A stretch of 64,000 nt of DNA from Chelativorans sp. J32 (GTDB taxonomy: Bacteria; Pseudomonadota; Alphaproteobacteria; Rhizobiales; Rhizobiaceae): positions 43,509-107,508 of the forward strand of contig NZ_JAEQ01000017.1 of the NCBI RefSeq assembly GCF_000518985.1. The letters are read 5' to 3'. Shown here piece after piece: positions 38,567 to 48,661 of this stretch. The notes beneath the pieces were generated by a model that saw only the letters and a list, made by a program, of their open reading frames with translations, was not told the DNA's origin and did not search any database. Positions within the stretch are counted from its first letter, which is position 1; every line of letters begins with the position of its first letter. The position numbers and the translations under genes were made by a program.

Positions 38567-39156
38567 TGAGCAGTTCCTGTCGTCTTTTTCTTGCGCGGAG
38601 ATGGCTTCTTGACCGGCGCAGATACCTGCTTGACCGGCGTCTTCCTGGTGGAGGCGGATCGTGCCTTCGGAGCCTTTGGCCTCGCCGGCGGTTCCGCAGG
38701 CTGACTTGGCTCGGTTGCCGCCGCGATCTTCGCCTCGGAGACGCTCGCGGCTGATGTCGCGGCGGGTGGCCCGTCAGGGCCCGGTGGAACCGGAACTGTC
38801 GCGCCGTTCTTCAACGGTTCGGCCGCAGGCGTGCTCGGGGCTACCGGCTTTGGCTTGGCAGCCTCGCTGAGGCCACTGCGGATTTCGCGGCCGGCCTCCT
38901 CCAGCGGAGACAGGTGCTTTCTGATCTCCGCTCGAGGGTCGAGCTTCTTCACGTCATCGACGAGATTCTTGACGTCCTCGAGCTCAGCTTCGCGCAGGGC
39001 TTCGTCGAACTGACGCCGGAAATCCCCTGCCATCGCACGCATCTTCGCCGTCGTACGGCCGAAGCTGCGCAGAACGCGAGGCAGATCCTTCGGCCCAACG
39101 ACTACGATCAGCACGATCGCAATGACAAGTATTTCGGACCAGCCGAGCTCAAGCAT
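38563..39156 (-). CDS. tatB: Twin-arginine translocase subunit TatB
   Basis: Tat component of 197 residues: one N-terminal helix (WSEILVIAIVLIVVVGP), the PKDLPRVLRSFGR hinge, an amphipathic helix and a long Pro/Ala/Lys-rich tail. Start ATG 39156 (MLELGWSE) fits the family; the longer frame starts at TTG 39162. TatB presents substrates to TatC. Confidence 0.93.
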   Translation of the reverse strand: MLELGWSEILVIAIVLIVVVGPKDLPRVLRSFGRTTAKMRAMAGDFRRQFDEALREAELEDVKNLVDDVKKLDPRAEIRKHLSPLEEAGREIRSGLSEAAKPKPVAPSTPAAEPLKNGATVPVPPGPDGPPAATSAASVSEAKIAAATEPSQPAEPPARPKAPKARSASTRKTPVKQVSAPVKKPSPRKKKTTGTAQ

Positions 39157-39186
39157 CGCCAATCTTCCAAAGAACTGCGAAGAGGC

Positions 39187-39402
39187 TTAGGACTTCGTGG
39201 CCTTCTGCTTCACGTCGCCCACCGGCTCATCGGCGCGGTGCTCCACCGTTTTGGTTTCTTCGGCCTCGTCACTCATTCCCTTGCGGAAATTCTTGATGCC
39301 CTTGGCCATGTCGCCCATCAACTCGGGGATCTTGCCGCGGCCGAACAGAAGCAGCACCACCACGAGCACGATGAGCCAGTGCCAAATCGAAAAGGAACCC
39401 AT
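39187..39402 (-). CDS. tatA: Twin-arginine translocase subunit TatA
   Basis: Pore-forming Tat subunit of 71 residues: [27 protein letters not shown] followed by an amphipathic helix and a charged tail. It opens the tatABC operon, with tatB 30 bases downstream. Confidence 0.95.
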   Translation of the reverse strand: MGSFSIWHWLIVLVVVLLLFGRGKIPELMGDMAKGIKNFRKGMSDEAEETKTVEHRADEPVGDVKQKATKS

Positions 39403-39439
39403 GATAGATCTCTTTACGCGTTAGAGTTCGTTACCTGAT

Positions 39440-40543
39440 TTATGCGCTTTTACGCCGTGTTTCAAACACTAGTACGTCACTGGGACGAACATTCATCCAG
39501 ATGTCACGGATGCCCGGAGAAAGCTGTCCCGCACGCACACGCGCCCTGACATGCTCCTCCGCCCCCGGAACAGCGAGCTCCAGGAGCTCAACAACGCCCA
39601 GAAAACGGCGGGAAATCACTCTGGCTTCCACCCCACCGCCCTTCTCCGCCACATCGAAGCCCGAGAGCCGGATCGCGACCGTGACCGCCTCGCCGTCTTT
39701 TCGGCCGGGTGCGGCAAATTGGCCGACCGGGGTATCGGCGCGTCCATTTTGTACCCGGCAATCGAACAGATTGAGCTCGGAGAAGAAACCGGCCGCGAAA
39801 AGGTCCACTGGCCTGAGGTAAAGTTCTTCCGCCGTTCCCACCTGTATGAGCCGGCCGCCTTTCAGAAGGGCTATGCGGTCACCCATCCGCATGGCTTCCT
39901 CGGCATCGTGCGTGACGACAATCGCCGTTGCTCGGCTTTGCCGCAAAATCGAAAGCGTCTCCGCCCTCACCGTGTCCTTTAGCCGGGAATCGAGGCCGGA
40001 AAAGGGCTCGTCCATCAAAAGAACCGTGGGGCGCGGCGCAAGGGCCCTGGCGAGGGCCACCCGCTGCTGCTCGCCGCCCGAGAGGAGATGCGGATAAGCG
40101 GAAGCATAACCTTCGAGCCCCACGCGGGCGAGCGCGATCATGGCTTCCCGTTTGGCCTCCTCGCGCGAGAGCGCCGTCAGCCCAAAGCGGACATTGTCCA
40201 AAATGCTAAGATGGGGAAAGAGCGCGAAATCCTGGAAGACGAGGCCGATCGAGCGCCGCTCCGGCGGAAGAAATAGGTCGGGACCGGCGATCTCGCGATC
40301 GTTCAAGAGAATGCGGCCGGATGTCTGGGCCTCTATACCGGCTGCGATCCGCAAAAGCGTTGTTTTGCCTGATCCCGAGGGACCGAGCAGACAAAGCACC
40401 TCGCCCGGTTCGGCCACGAGCGATACCTGGTCGAGAATCGTTTGGCCCGCGGCAAAGCGGTGGCTAATGGAATCAAAGGCGAGTCGTGCGGCAAAGGTTA
40501 CGCCAGCGGTCACCCGCGCGGGCTTTTCCAAGGTTTCGCTCAT
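39440..40543 (-). CDS. Orphan ABC transporter ATP-binding protein
   Basis: ABC ATPase of 367 residues with Walker A LLGPSGSGKTTLLRI, signature LSGGEQQRVALARAL, Walker B VLLMDEPFSGLDSRL and the switch His in IVVTHDAEEAMRMG. A C-terminal TOBE-like domain (~270-360) places it in the Fe3+/polyamine/sulfate import branch (FbpC/PotA-like). No permease or binding-protein gene is adjacent, so its partners are elsewhere or it serves several systems. It lies between scpB and tatA on the same strand. Confidence 0.85.
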   Translation of the reverse strand: MSETLEKPARVTAGVTFAARLAFDSISHRFAAGQTILDQVSLVAEPGEVLCLLGPSGSGKTTLLRIAAGIEAQTSGRILLNDREIAGPDLFLPPERRSIGLVFQDFALFPHLSILDNVRFGLTALSREEAKREAMIALARVGLEGYASAYPHLLSGGEQQRVALARALAPRPTVLLMDEPFSGLDSRLKDTVRAETLSILRQSRATAIVVTHDAEEAMRMGDRIALLKGGRLIQVGTAEELYLRPVDLFAAGFFSELNLFDCRVQNGRADTPVGQFAAPGRKDGEAVTVAIRLSGFDVAEKGGGVEARVISRRFLGVVELLELAVPGAEEHVRARVRAGQLSPGIRDIWMNVRPSDVLVFETRRKSA

Positions 40544-40683
40544 CTATGACGTTCTCATCTTCCCCGTTGCCCGGGTAGCCTAAGGCTGCAGCGTCGGCTC
40601 GAAAATCGAGATCGGCTTCGCACGTGCGACGCGTGGTTCTATCACTTGCTGCGTCCTCTGTAGACGCATGGCAATGCCTGTGG

Positions 40684-41418
40684 TCAATCACCCTCGACGC
40701 GCGGTGTCAACAGGCCGAGTTCTTCGAGGTCGATATCCGTCAGCGGGTCTTCGTCGTCCGTCAGTGTCTCGGGATCGGCTGGCGGCTGCGGCACGGAGAA
40801 ATTGGATGGCATCCGGGAAGAAAGGAGGCCTGCTCCCTTGAGCTCCTCGATGCCCGGCAGGTCGCGTAGCTCTTCCAGTCCAAAATGGTCCAGGAACTCC
40901 GTCGTCGTGCCATAGGTTACCGGTCGTCCAGGTGTGCGCCGGCGGCCCCGCATTCTCACCCAGCCTGTTTCAAGCAGAAGATCGAGCGTCCCCTTGGAGG
41001 TCTCAACTCCCCGGATTTCCTCAATCTCGGCCCGCGTAACCGGCTGGTGGTAGGCAATCACGGCCAGCATTTCCAAGGCAGCGCGCGAAAGCTTTCTCTG
41101 TTGTACGGCATCGCGGCTCATCAGGAAGGCAAGGTCGCCCGCCGTACGAAAGGCCCAGGATTCCTCCACGCGGACGAGATTAACCCCGCGCTTCTCGTAG
41201 TCTTTCCTGAGATCTTCCATAACCGCGCGGATGTCTACGCCATCGGGCAATCGATCAGAAAGCATCTTGGATGAGACCGGAGTTGCACTTGCGAAAACAA
41301 GAGCTTCCGCCATGCGCTTGACCTCGGCGAAGGCCATGCTCGACGGACCGGGTCGCTCCACAGAAGATGTGCGCTCATCCTCTGCGACGAAGGGAATGAC
41401 GTTTGAAGATTCGGTCAT
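40684..41418 (-). CDS. scpB: Segregation and condensation protein B
   Basis: Protein of 244 residues with two winged-helix domains, partner of ScpA and SMC in chromosome condensation. Typical blocks are RAALEMLAVIAYHQPVTRAEIEEIRG and GRPVTYGTTTEFLDHFGL. N- and C-terminal acidic extensions are variable. The start overlaps the scpA stop in ATGA. Confidence 0.93.
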   Translation of the reverse strand: MTESSNVIPFVAEDERTSSVERPGPSSMAFAEVKRMAEALVFASATPVSSKMLSDRLPDGVDIRAVMEDLRKDYEKRGVNLVRVEESWAFRTAGDLAFLMSRDAVQQRKLSRAALEMLAVIAYHQPVTRAEIEEIRGVETSKGTLDLLLETGWVRMRGRRRTPGRPVTYGTTTEFLDHFGLEELRDLPGIEELKGAGLLSSRMPSNFSVPQPPADPETLTDDEDPLTDIDLEELGLLTPRVEGD

Positions 41419-42263
41419 GAAGTTGTCTCTGCCGTCTCAGGGCGTTTCGTACCGCGCCGCATATAGATCGGAGCAAAGGGCTCCTGTTGCCTGATCTCCA
41501 GGGTTCCTTCGCGAACAAGCTCGAGTGAGGCGGCAAAGGTGCTCGCAATCGCCGTCGCCCGTTCCTCGGGCCGGGTGAGATACTGGACGAGAAAGCGATC
41601 GAGAGCCGTCCAGTCCGGAAGTTCGCCCACGAGCCGCGTCAGGACATCGCGTGCCTGCTTGAGCGACCACACCCCGCGCTTGGCGATCTGCACATTCGTA
41701 ATCGCTCGCCTTTGACGCTGGCTCGCATAGGCAGTGAGCAGATCGTAAAGTGTGGCGGTATAGGTGCTCTTTTTCTCCACCACGACATGTTCGGGCATGC
41801 CACGCGCAAAGACGTCGCGCCCGAGCCGGTTTCGATTGACAAGGCGCGCAGCAGCGTCCCGGATCGCCTCGAGCCGCTTTAAGCGGAATTGCAAGAGAGC
41901 TGCCATCTCCTCGCCGCTAGGCTCTCCATCGGCCCGCTGCTTCGGGATCAAAAGCCGGGATTTTAGATAAGCAAGCCAAGCTGCCATCACGAGATAGTCG
42001 GCGGCAAGCTCAAGCCTCATCTGCCGCACGCGCTCGATGAACTGGAGATATTGCTCGGCAAGCGCGAGGACTGAAATGCGGGCGAGGTCAACCTTCTGGT
42101 TGCGGGCCAAGTGAAGGAGTAGATCGAGCGGGCCCTCGAAACCTTCGACGTCCACGGCAAGAACCGGCTCCGAGACCCCGTGCTCGGAGCTCTCCTCCGC
42201 CCACAGCTTGTCCATGGGGATGGGCTTTCCCGCCTTTCCTGCCGCCTGTCCCTGTTCCGCCAA
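41415..42263 (-). CDS. scpA: Segregation and condensation protein A
   Basis: Kleisin of 282 residues that bridges SMC heads. The N-terminal block FEGPLDLLLHLARNQKVDLARISVLALAEQY and the central LELAADYLVMAAWLAYLKSRLLI are diagnostic. It apparently starts with TTG 42263, preceded by a strong AAGGA; ATG 42215 would remove 16 residues. It follows nagZ after 14 bases. Confidence 0.92.
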   Translation of the reverse strand: MAEQGQAAGKAGKPIPMDKLWAEESSEHGVSEPVLAVDVEGFEGPLDLLLHLARNQKVDLARISVLALAEQYLQFIERVRQMRLELAADYLVMAAWLAYLKSRLLIPKQRADGEPSGEEMAALLQFRLKRLEAIRDAAARLVNRNRLGRDVFARGMPEHVVVEKKSTYTATLYDLLTAYASQRQRRAITNVQIAKRGVWSLKQARDVLTRLVGELPDWTALDRFLVQYLTRPEERATAIASTFAASLELVREGTLEIRQQEPFAPIYMRRGTKRPETAETTS

Positions 42264-42277
42264 CCGCTGTTCCTTGT

Positions 42278-43297
42278 TCAGACAATCGCTTCGAAATACG
42301 AGCCGAATTCCGCGCGTGCCTCGGCCTCGTCCATGCCGTCCGGTTCGGGGCGGCCAGCAAGCGCCTTTTCGGCACGCTCAGCAGATCTGCCCTGCAATTC
42401 CGGCACGCTCTGGGCGACGGCACGCATTTCTTCCATCACCCCATTGCAATGAAGGACAAGATCGCAGCCCGCGGCAAGGATTGCTTGTGCGCGGGCAGAG
42501 AAATCCCCAGAAAGCGCCTTCATGGAGACGTCGTCGCTCATGAGAAGCCCGTCGAAGCCGATCTCGCCTCGAATGATTTCGGATATCACACGGGCCGATG
42601 TGGTCGAAGGATGTTGGGGATCGATCGCCTCATAGACGACATGTGCCGTCATCGCCATAGTGAGGTCTGCAAGTGCTTTGAATGGCACAAAGTCCCTTGC
42701 GCGCAATTCGTCGAGCGCGGCATCGACCCGCGGCAGCGTGTGGTGGCTGTCCACCCCTGCCCGGCCGTGCCCTGGAATGTGCTTCATGACCGGGAGCACC
42801 CCGCCTGCCAGCAAACCCTCTGCCGCCGCACGGCCCAGTGCCGCTACCGTCTCGGGGTCCCGGCCATAGGCCCGGTTTCCGATCACGTCATGCGCACCGG
42901 CCGTAGGCACGTCCAGCACCGGCAGGCAATCCACCGTGATCCCGTACCGGGCTAGATCGAAGGCATGCAGCCGCGACATGAGCCATGCCGCTCTGACGCC
43001 CCTTTCCCGGCTTACGTCATAGAGCGCGCCCAGCGCTGCGGCATTGGGGTAATTGGGAGCAATAGGGGGTCTCAGCCTTTGCACACGGCCACCCTCCTGA
43101 TCGATGAAGACCGGAGCTTCTGGCCGTCCGACACTTTCGCGCATCTCGGCCACCAGATCCTGGAGCTGAGGGCTCTCAGCCACATTTCGGGCAAACAGGA
43201 TAAAGCCCCATGGGCGCTCGGCGCGGTAGAAGGCCTTCTCTTCAGCGGTGAGCCGTGTTCCGGCGGCACCGAGAATCATTGCTTTTGATTCGCTCAT
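42278..43297 (-). CDS. nagZ: Beta-N-acetylhexosaminidase NagZ
   Basis: GH3 enzyme of 339 residues that removes N-acetylglucosamine from anhydro-muropeptides in peptidoglycan recycling. Signature KHIPGHGRAGVDSHHTLP carries the NagZ catalytic His, and LLMSDDVSMKAL the nucleophile Asp. The early substrate-binding FIDQEGGRVQRLRPP is present. ATG 43297 (MSESKAMILG) is chosen over the longer frame to 43333. It forms a unit with scpA and scpB. Confidence 0.93.
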   Translation of the reverse strand: MSESKAMILGAAGTRLTAEEKAFYRAERPWGFILFARNVAESPQLQDLVAEMRESVGRPEAPVFIDQEGGRVQRLRPPIAPNYPNAAALGALYDVSRERGVRAAWLMSRLHAFDLARYGITVDCLPVLDVPTAGAHDVIGNRAYGRDPETVAALGRAAAEGLLAGGVLPVMKHIPGHGRAGVDSHHTLPRVDAALDELRARDFVPFKALADLTMAMTAHVVYEAIDPQHPSTTSARVISEIIRGEIGFDGLLMSDDVSMKALSGDFSARAQAILAAGCDLVLHCNGVMEEMRAVAQSVPELQGRSAERAEKALAGRPEPDGMDEAEARAEFGSYFEAIV

Positions 43298-43430
43298 AAG
43301 CTGGAGATTACCCCGATCCGGCCGCCAAGACATCGCGGAATGCAGTTAAACCGGACTTTCGGTGTCACGCCGCGAACTTTCGGAATGGCAGATCTTGGGA
43401 TTGCCAAGACTGCGGCTATTTTAGCTGGCC

Positions 43431-44483
43431 ATGAAAGAGATTCTCATAATCGCCCTCCTATCGCTCCCTCAGGTCCTGCCTGCCGTCTCGGCGCTCGCCC
43501 AAATGGTTCAGCCCTCCGAGCCTGCCGTGATCGATACGTCTATCAAGGAAATTCTTCAGCGGGCGGCGGAGCTTGAACCGCTTGAGACGTTGATCGTGTC
43601 GCAAAACGGCGAAATCCTCATCGAGGAAGGCTTTCGCGGGCACACGACCGCCGAGCAGACCAACATCAAGTCGGCCTCGAAATCGATCATCTCAGCCCTT
43701 GTCGGGATCGCGATCGATAAAGGGATACTCGAGGGACCCGACCAGAAGATCGCGCCGCTGCTCAGCGATAAGCTGCCGAACGATCCCGACCCGCGACTGA
43801 ACGAGATAACAATCGGCCACCTTCTGTCGATGCAGGCTGGCCTGGAACGTACCTCTGGACCCAATTATGGACGCTGGGTGTTGAGTCGTGACTGGGTCCG
43901 AACCGCTCTGTCCCAACCCTTTGTAGACGATCCCGGCGCCGGAATGCTCTATTCCACTGGCAATACACATCTCCTGTCGGCGATCCTGACGCGGGAGAGC
44001 GGCCGCTCAACGCTGGCGCTGGCACGGGAATGGTTCGAGCCCTTGGAGGACTTTGCGATCGGCGGCTGGGAACGGGATCCTCAGGGCATCTATCTTGGCG
44101 GGAACCAGATGGCGATGTCGCCTAAATCCATGCTGGCTTTTGGCGAGCTATACCGTAACGGCGGCAAGGTAGGGGACCAGCAGGTGATATCACAAGAATG
44201 GATCGAGGCCTCCTGGGAACCGCGCACGCGCTCGGTATTTCACGATGGCCGATATGGTTATGGCTGGTTCATCGAGGATATGGCCGGCCACCGGGTCAAT
44301 TATGCATGGGGCTATGGCGGCCAGATGATCTATGTGGTGCCCAGTCTCGATCTCACGGTGGTCATGACCTCGGCCGAAGACCAGCCATCCGCACGCAACG
44401 GACACCGGGACGACCTTCACGATCTCATGACCGAGATCATCAAAAGCCTGGGCCCTGAATTACAACACGCGCCCAGGCAATAA
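43431..44483 (+). CDS. Secreted serine hydrolase (class C beta-lactamase family)
   Basis: Protein of 350 residues with a signal peptide (IIALLSLPQVLPAVSALAQ). Motifs of the penicillin-binding/AmpC fold: SASK with the nucleophile Ser in an SxxK, YSTGN as the YxN element, and WGYGGQM in place of the KTG/HxG element. Most relatives are esterases or peptidases rather than antibiotic hydrolases. It is the only plus-strand gene between nagZ and the SPOR gene, which are neighbours in many relatives, so it may be an insertion. Confidence 0.8.
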   Translation: MKEILIIALLSLPQVLPAVSALAQMVQPSEPAVIDTSIKEILQRAAELEPLETLIVSQNGEILIEEGFRGHTTAEQTNIKSASKSIISALVGIAIDKGILEGPDQKIAPLLSDKLPNDPDPRLNEITIGHLLSMQAGLERTSGPNYGRWVLSRDWVRTALSQPFVDDPGAGMLYSTGNTHLLSAILTRESGRSTLALAREWFEPLEDFAIGGWERDPQGIYLGGNQMAMSPKSMLAFGELYRNGGKVGDQQVISQEWIEASWEPRTRSVFHDGRYGYGWFIEDMAGHRVNYAWGYGGQMIYVVPSLDLTVVMTSAEDQPSARNGHRDDLHDLMTEIIKSLGPELQHAPRQ

Positions 44484-44514
44484 AAAAAAGACCGCCGCGA
44501 TTGCTCGCGGCGGC
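44482..44514 (-). terminator. Rho-independent terminator after the SPOR gene
   Basis: On the minus strand, a nine-base stem CCGCCGCGA/TCGCGGCGG with a four-base loop is followed by eight T residues. It lies 20 bases after the SPOR stop and almost touches the stop of the convergent hydrolase. Confidence 0.88.
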
Positions 44515-44533
44515 CTCACATCTGGCGCTGCGG

Positions 44534-46753
44534 CTATTTCGAGACGAAACAGGTGCCGCCAGCGGATTTGAGCTGCGAGCAAAGCTCGATCGCCGATTCC
44601 TTGGACGAGGACGGAATGCGTACCCGGTAGTAGGTGCCCTTCCCTTCGATGTCGGCCTTCACGATGTTGACGCCCTTGCCTTGCAGCACATTGCCATATC
44701 TTTGCGCGAGCTGTTGATAGGACTTCTGGGCATCTTCGACGCTAGGCTGAGAGGCAATCTGCACCGACCACTCGGAAGCATTCGCCGCCGGCTCGTTCTG
44801 CAGAGCCGCAACCTGCTGAGGCTGCGGTGCCTCCGCGGCTGGCTGGGCCGCTGGCTGTTGGGGCTGGGGCGTCAAGGCTGCCACCTGTTGGGGTTGCTCG
44901 GGCGTTATATTGCCCGGCCGCGACGGCGGAATTGGGCCTGTCCGCGGAACCGCTGGAGTGTCGTCACGAGCTTCTGCACGCGCAGGCTGGTCAGCAGCGG
45001 CGGCCGAAGCCGAAGCGATGGCATCTGTCGCCATGGTTGCGGGCTCCGCCTGAGCGACCTGCGGCAGCTCGGCCGGTACCATGCTGCCGTCAGGACGGAC
45101 AACAAGCGTACGCACGCGCCGTGGCGTGACTGCTACGAGTTCCTTCTCGACCGGATTTTCCATCCCTGTGTTCGTCAGACGCTCTTCGGAACCGCCCGGT
45201 GCAGCAGCGGCCCGGTCCGTATCCGCCGAATTCGGGGTGGCGGATGCCGTAGTCGTGGGGGCCGTGTCTTCGACCGACGCGTTTGAATCGTCAAACTCTC
45301 CATCGTCCGGAAGCGGAAGTGCTAATGGCTCTTCCGTTGCCGAAACGAGCCGGGGCTGCTCGGATGGAGCGTCCGTCTGTTCGCCGGCGACCCGCTTATA
45401 GACCGGGTTCTCCTGGTTCGGTATCTGCACGCCGCCGGGATTTTCCGGCCGAACCTTGATGGGAGAATTATCCGCAGAAAGCAGAACAGGCTCGCCCGTG
45501 CCACCCGAGGAAAATGCAAAGAATGCAACGCCGCCGAGAATCGCAACACCGCCAATCACCGCCGCCGACATGAGCAGCCGAGGATTCAGTCGAAGGCGGC
45601 TGGACGCCGCCGGCGGCTGAACGCCAGGCATGGGCGTAAGCTGCGCGGGATCATCGTAACGGCTGCTCCACTCCTGGATAGAATCGGGTGCTTCCCGCGC
45701 CAATGCAGCGGTCGTTCCTATCCCCGCAGCAATGCCGGCCATCAGGAATTCGTCGTCAATGAAACGATCCGAGTGCTGCTCTTCCTGCGGCTGCTGCGCG
45801 ACTTCCACCTGCGGCTCCGGCTGTTCGGCCATTTCACCGAACGCACCGGCCAGGATTTCCTCGATCTCGTCGAGATCGGAGGTCGGCTTTACCTCTTCCC
45901 GATAGGGCACTTCCGGAATATCGAGGGGGGCAGCGACGGCTACTGCTGTCTCGGCGACCTCGATGGTCTCGATCTCCGGCTGATGATAATTGCTATAGGA
46001 AACCGAACTGCTGTTATAGCTCTCGCCGCCGAAATCCTGCCGATGAGACTCGGCGTGATTCCATCTGTCCTGGGGTTCGTCATCATACGAGTCTGCCGAA
46101 TCCGCGGCCCAGTGGTCCGCGGCTGGCGCAGGCTCCTCAGCGGCCTGTTGATCGTCCCAAGACGAAGAAGCGCTCCAGGCGGTCGTGTAAGGCGAGAAGC
46201 CCGTCTCTCGCGCCGGTTCGATGGTCGCACCAGACAGGAATTGGGGGCGCTCAGCCGCCGCCCTGGCATATTCGAACGGCAGGCTCTCTTCCGCGGAATT
46301 CGGCTCCTGCCCCCCGTCATCGCTGCGGAATGACCGCTCCTGCTCGCCCGGATTGGGGACGCTCGAGTAACCGGCTGATTGTGTGTCCTGATCGAAGGAA
46401 GGATGCTCGCCGCTTGCCTGCTCATCCAATGTACCGTCGAGCAATGCATCAAGCGAACGTTCGAAATCCGCGTCACCCCCCGCAGCTTCCGCGAGGGAAT
46501 AGCGCCAGTCGGCCAGATCCGCTCCGATCGCGCCCGTTTGGACGTGGTTTTCGCCTGGTTCGTCCTGATCAAGATCGCCCATCAACTCGTTTTCGAGATC
46601 GAGCGCGAGTCCTTCAGCAACCTCCGGGGTTCTTGGCCGAAGCGAAACATTGGATCTGGGGTCGTGCCCCATGATACGCGTGAGTTCAGCGAAAGGATCG
46701 TCCTGCTGCAGGTCGTTCGCTTCCGGATTCGTCTTGAAAAAACTTTCAGCCAT
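44534..46753 (-). CDS. SPOR domain membrane protein
   Basis: Protein of 739 residues: a long acidic, disordered cytosolic N-terminal half (~1-385), one membrane helix (~392-415, LLMSAAVIGGVAILGGVAFF), a Pro/Ala/Gln-rich periplasmic linker, and a C-terminal SPOR domain (~661-739, WSVQIASQPSVEDAQKSYQQ). SPOR domains bind denuded glycans at the division site, so a role in septal wall handling is likely. It lies between argS and nagZ as in related genomes. Confidence 0.85.
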   Translation of the reverse strand: MAESFFKTNPEANDLQQDDPFAELTRIMGHDPRSNVSLRPRTPEVAEGLALDLENELMGDLDQDEPGENHVQTGAIGADLADWRYSLAEAAGGDADFERSLDALLDGTLDEQASGEHPSFDQDTQSAGYSSVPNPGEQERSFRSDDGGQEPNSAEESLPFEYARAAAERPQFLSGATIEPARETGFSPYTTAWSASSSWDDQQAAEEPAPAADHWAADSADSYDDEPQDRWNHAESHRQDFGGESYNSSSVSYSNYHQPEIETIEVAETAVAVAAPLDIPEVPYREEVKPTSDLDEIEEILAGAFGEMAEQPEPQVEVAQQPQEEQHSDRFIDDEFLMAGIAAGIGTTAALAREAPDSIQEWSSRYDDPAQLTPMPGVQPPAASSRLRLNPRLLMSAAVIGGVAILGGVAFFAFSSGGTGEPVLLSADNSPIKVRPENPGGVQIPNQENPVYKRVAGEQTDAPSEQPRLVSATEEPLALPLPDDGEFDDSNASVEDTAPTTTASATPNSADTDRAAAAPGGSEERLTNTGMENPVEKELVAVTPRRVRTLVVRPDGSMVPAELPQVAQAEPATMATDAIASASAAAADQPARAEARDDTPAVPRTGPIPPSRPGNITPEQPQQVAALTPQPQQPAAQPAAEAPQPQQVAALQNEPAANASEWSVQIASQPSVEDAQKSYQQLAQRYGNVLQGKGVNIVKADIEGKGTYYRVRIPSSSKESAIELCSQLKSAGGTCFVSK

Positions 46754-46840
46754 CTTCCCACACTCGGTCGGACGCCGGCGACGTCTTGCTCTAATTGACC
46801 TACCAAGGCAATGTGGGCAAATGGTGACAGTTGCTTGCGA

Positions 46841-48598
46841 CTATCGCATCTCCTCCGGGGCATCTGCTCCCACGAGCGCTAGACCCGACCTCACGACATC
46901 ACAAACAGCCTGTACCAGACCCAGCCTGGCATACGTCAACTCTGGGTCGTTAACTTTAACAAATCGTAAGCGGTCTGTCTCTGTACCACGATTCCATTGC
47001 ACATGAAATTGGCTGGCAAGATCATACAAGTAGAAAGCGAGCCTGTGCGGCTCCAGCGCCTGTGCCGCGCTCTCGATCAATCTCGGATACTCCGCGAGCT
47101 TGCGAATCAAGGCGATTTCGCCCGGATCATCCAGTCGGAATAAGGCTTTGCGCATCACCGCCCGGTCGAATTTCTCCACACCCAATTGCTCGGATGCCTG
47201 GCGGAATACCGAATGGCAGCGCGCGGATGCATACTGGACATAGAAAACGGGATTGTCTTTGGACTGCTCCGTGACTTTGGCAAAATCGAAGTCGAGCGGG
47301 GCATCGCTTTTGCGGTAGAGCATCATGAAGCGGACGGCATCGCGGCCAACCTCGTCGATGACATCGCGCAGCGTCACGAACTCCCCTGCCCGCTTGGACA
47401 TGCGAACCGGTTCGCCGTTGCGGAAGAGTTTCACGAGTTGGCACAGCAACACGGTCAAATGCAATTTCCCGTCAGAGATTGCACGCGCCAGCGCTTCCAG
47501 CCGCTTTACATAGCCGCCATGATCGGCGCCGAGCACATAGATCAGGTGCTCGAACTTGCGGGCGTATTTATCCTTCATATAGGCCACGTCGGCCGCGAAA
47601 TAGGTGAACGTGCCGTCCGACTTGATCAGCGGCCGGTCAATGTCATCACCCACTTCGGTGGACCGGAAAAGGGTTTGCTCCCGGTCTTCCCAGTCCTCTG
47701 CGACCTGCCCTTTTGGTGGCGGCAGCTTGCCCTTGTAGACATGGCCCTTGAGCGTCAGATCGTTGATCGCCGAGCGGATCGCTGCTCCGTTGGCTGCATG
47801 CAGCGAGCGCTCGGAGAAGAACACGTCATGATGCACGTTGAGTGCCGCGAGGTCGTCGCGGATCATGGCCATCATGGCGTCGATCGCCGTGTCCTTGGCG
47901 ATCTTCAGTGCCTCGGGCGCCGGCATTTCCAGGAGTTTGGTGCCGTATTCGTCGGCTAACGCCTTGCCGACCGGCTCCAGATAATCGCCGGGATATAGAC
48001 CTTCCGGGATCTGGCCGATGTTTTCGCCCAACGCTTCGCGATAGCGCATCAGCACCGAGCGGCCGAGCACGTCAATCTGCGCGCCAGCATCGTTGATGTA
48101 ATATTCCCGGGTAACGTCATAGCCTGCAAAAGCCAAAAGGTTGGCGAGCGCATCCCCCACGACCGCGCCGCGGCAATGGCCGACATGCATGGGCCCGGTT
48201 GGATTGGCCGAGACATATTCGACGTTGATCTTGTGGCCCTTGCCCATTTCGGAACGGCCATAGTCACCGGCGAGCACCAGCATCTCACCCAAGCGGGCCT
48301 GCCAGAAGGCATCGCTCAGCCGGAGATTGACAAACCCCGGACCTGCCACGCTTGCCTCGGCCACGTCCGGGTCCCCGCCGAGCACTGCCGCAAGTCTCTC
48401 ACCAAGCGTGCGCGGGTTTTCGCCGACCGCCTTCGACAGCACCATTGCAGCGTTGGTCGCAATGTCGCCATGGCTGGGATCGCGGGGCGGCTCGACCGCA
48501 ACGCGAGAGAGATCGAGATCTCCACCATCCTTCGGCTTCAACCCCAGCGTCTTTACGGCATCGATAACCCGATCGGAGAAATCGGCGAAAATGTTCAT
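46841..48598 (-). CDS. argS: Arginyl-tRNA synthetase
   Basis: Class I synthetase of 585 residues. It has an N-terminal Add1-type domain, the HIGH motif as [24 protein letters not shown]-like RMSKRAG, and a C-terminal DALR anticodon-binding domain ([13 protein letters not shown] onward). Start ATG 48598 ([11 protein letters not shown]) is the usual family start; the frame to 48643 is extra. The gene begins 64 bases after dgt ends. Confidence 0.95.
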   Translation of the reverse strand: MNIFADFSDRVIDAVKTLGLKPKDGGDLDLSRVAVEPPRDPSHGDIATNAAMVLSKAVGENPRTLGERLAAVLGGDPDVAEASVAGPGFVNLRLSDAFWQARLGEMLVLAGDYGRSEMGKGHKINVEYVSANPTGPMHVGHCRGAVVGDALANLLAFAGYDVTREYYINDAGAQIDVLGRSVLMRYREALGENIGQIPEGLYPGDYLEPVGKALADEYGTKLLEMPAPEALKIAKDTAIDAMMAMIRDDLAALNVHHDVFFSERSLHAANGAAIRSAINDLTLKGHVYKGKLPPPKGQVAEDWEDREQTLFRSTEVGDDIDRPLIKSDGTFTYFAADVAYMKDKYARKFEHLIYVLGADHGGYVKRLEALARAISDGKLHLTVLLCQLVKLFRNGEPVRMSKRAGEFVTLRDVIDEVGRDAVRFMMLYRKSDAPLDFDFAKVTEQSKDNPVFYVQYASARCHSVFRQASEQLGVEKFDRAVMRKALFRLDDPGEIALIRKLAEYPRLIESAAQALEPHRLAFYLYDLASQFHVQWNRGTETDRLRFVKVNDPELTYARLGLVQAVCDVVRSGLALVGADAPEEMR

Positions 48599-48661
48599 GG
48601 ACCCGGTCCTGGATTGATTTCGCTGCTGGCGGCACATGGCCACAAGCCCAATCGCCTGCGC

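Noticed and set aside
43431..44483. Serine hydrolase as an antibiotic-resistance beta-lactamase
   Set aside because: The fold family is mostly esterases and peptidases, the KTG element is not canonical, and there is no ampR or mobile context.
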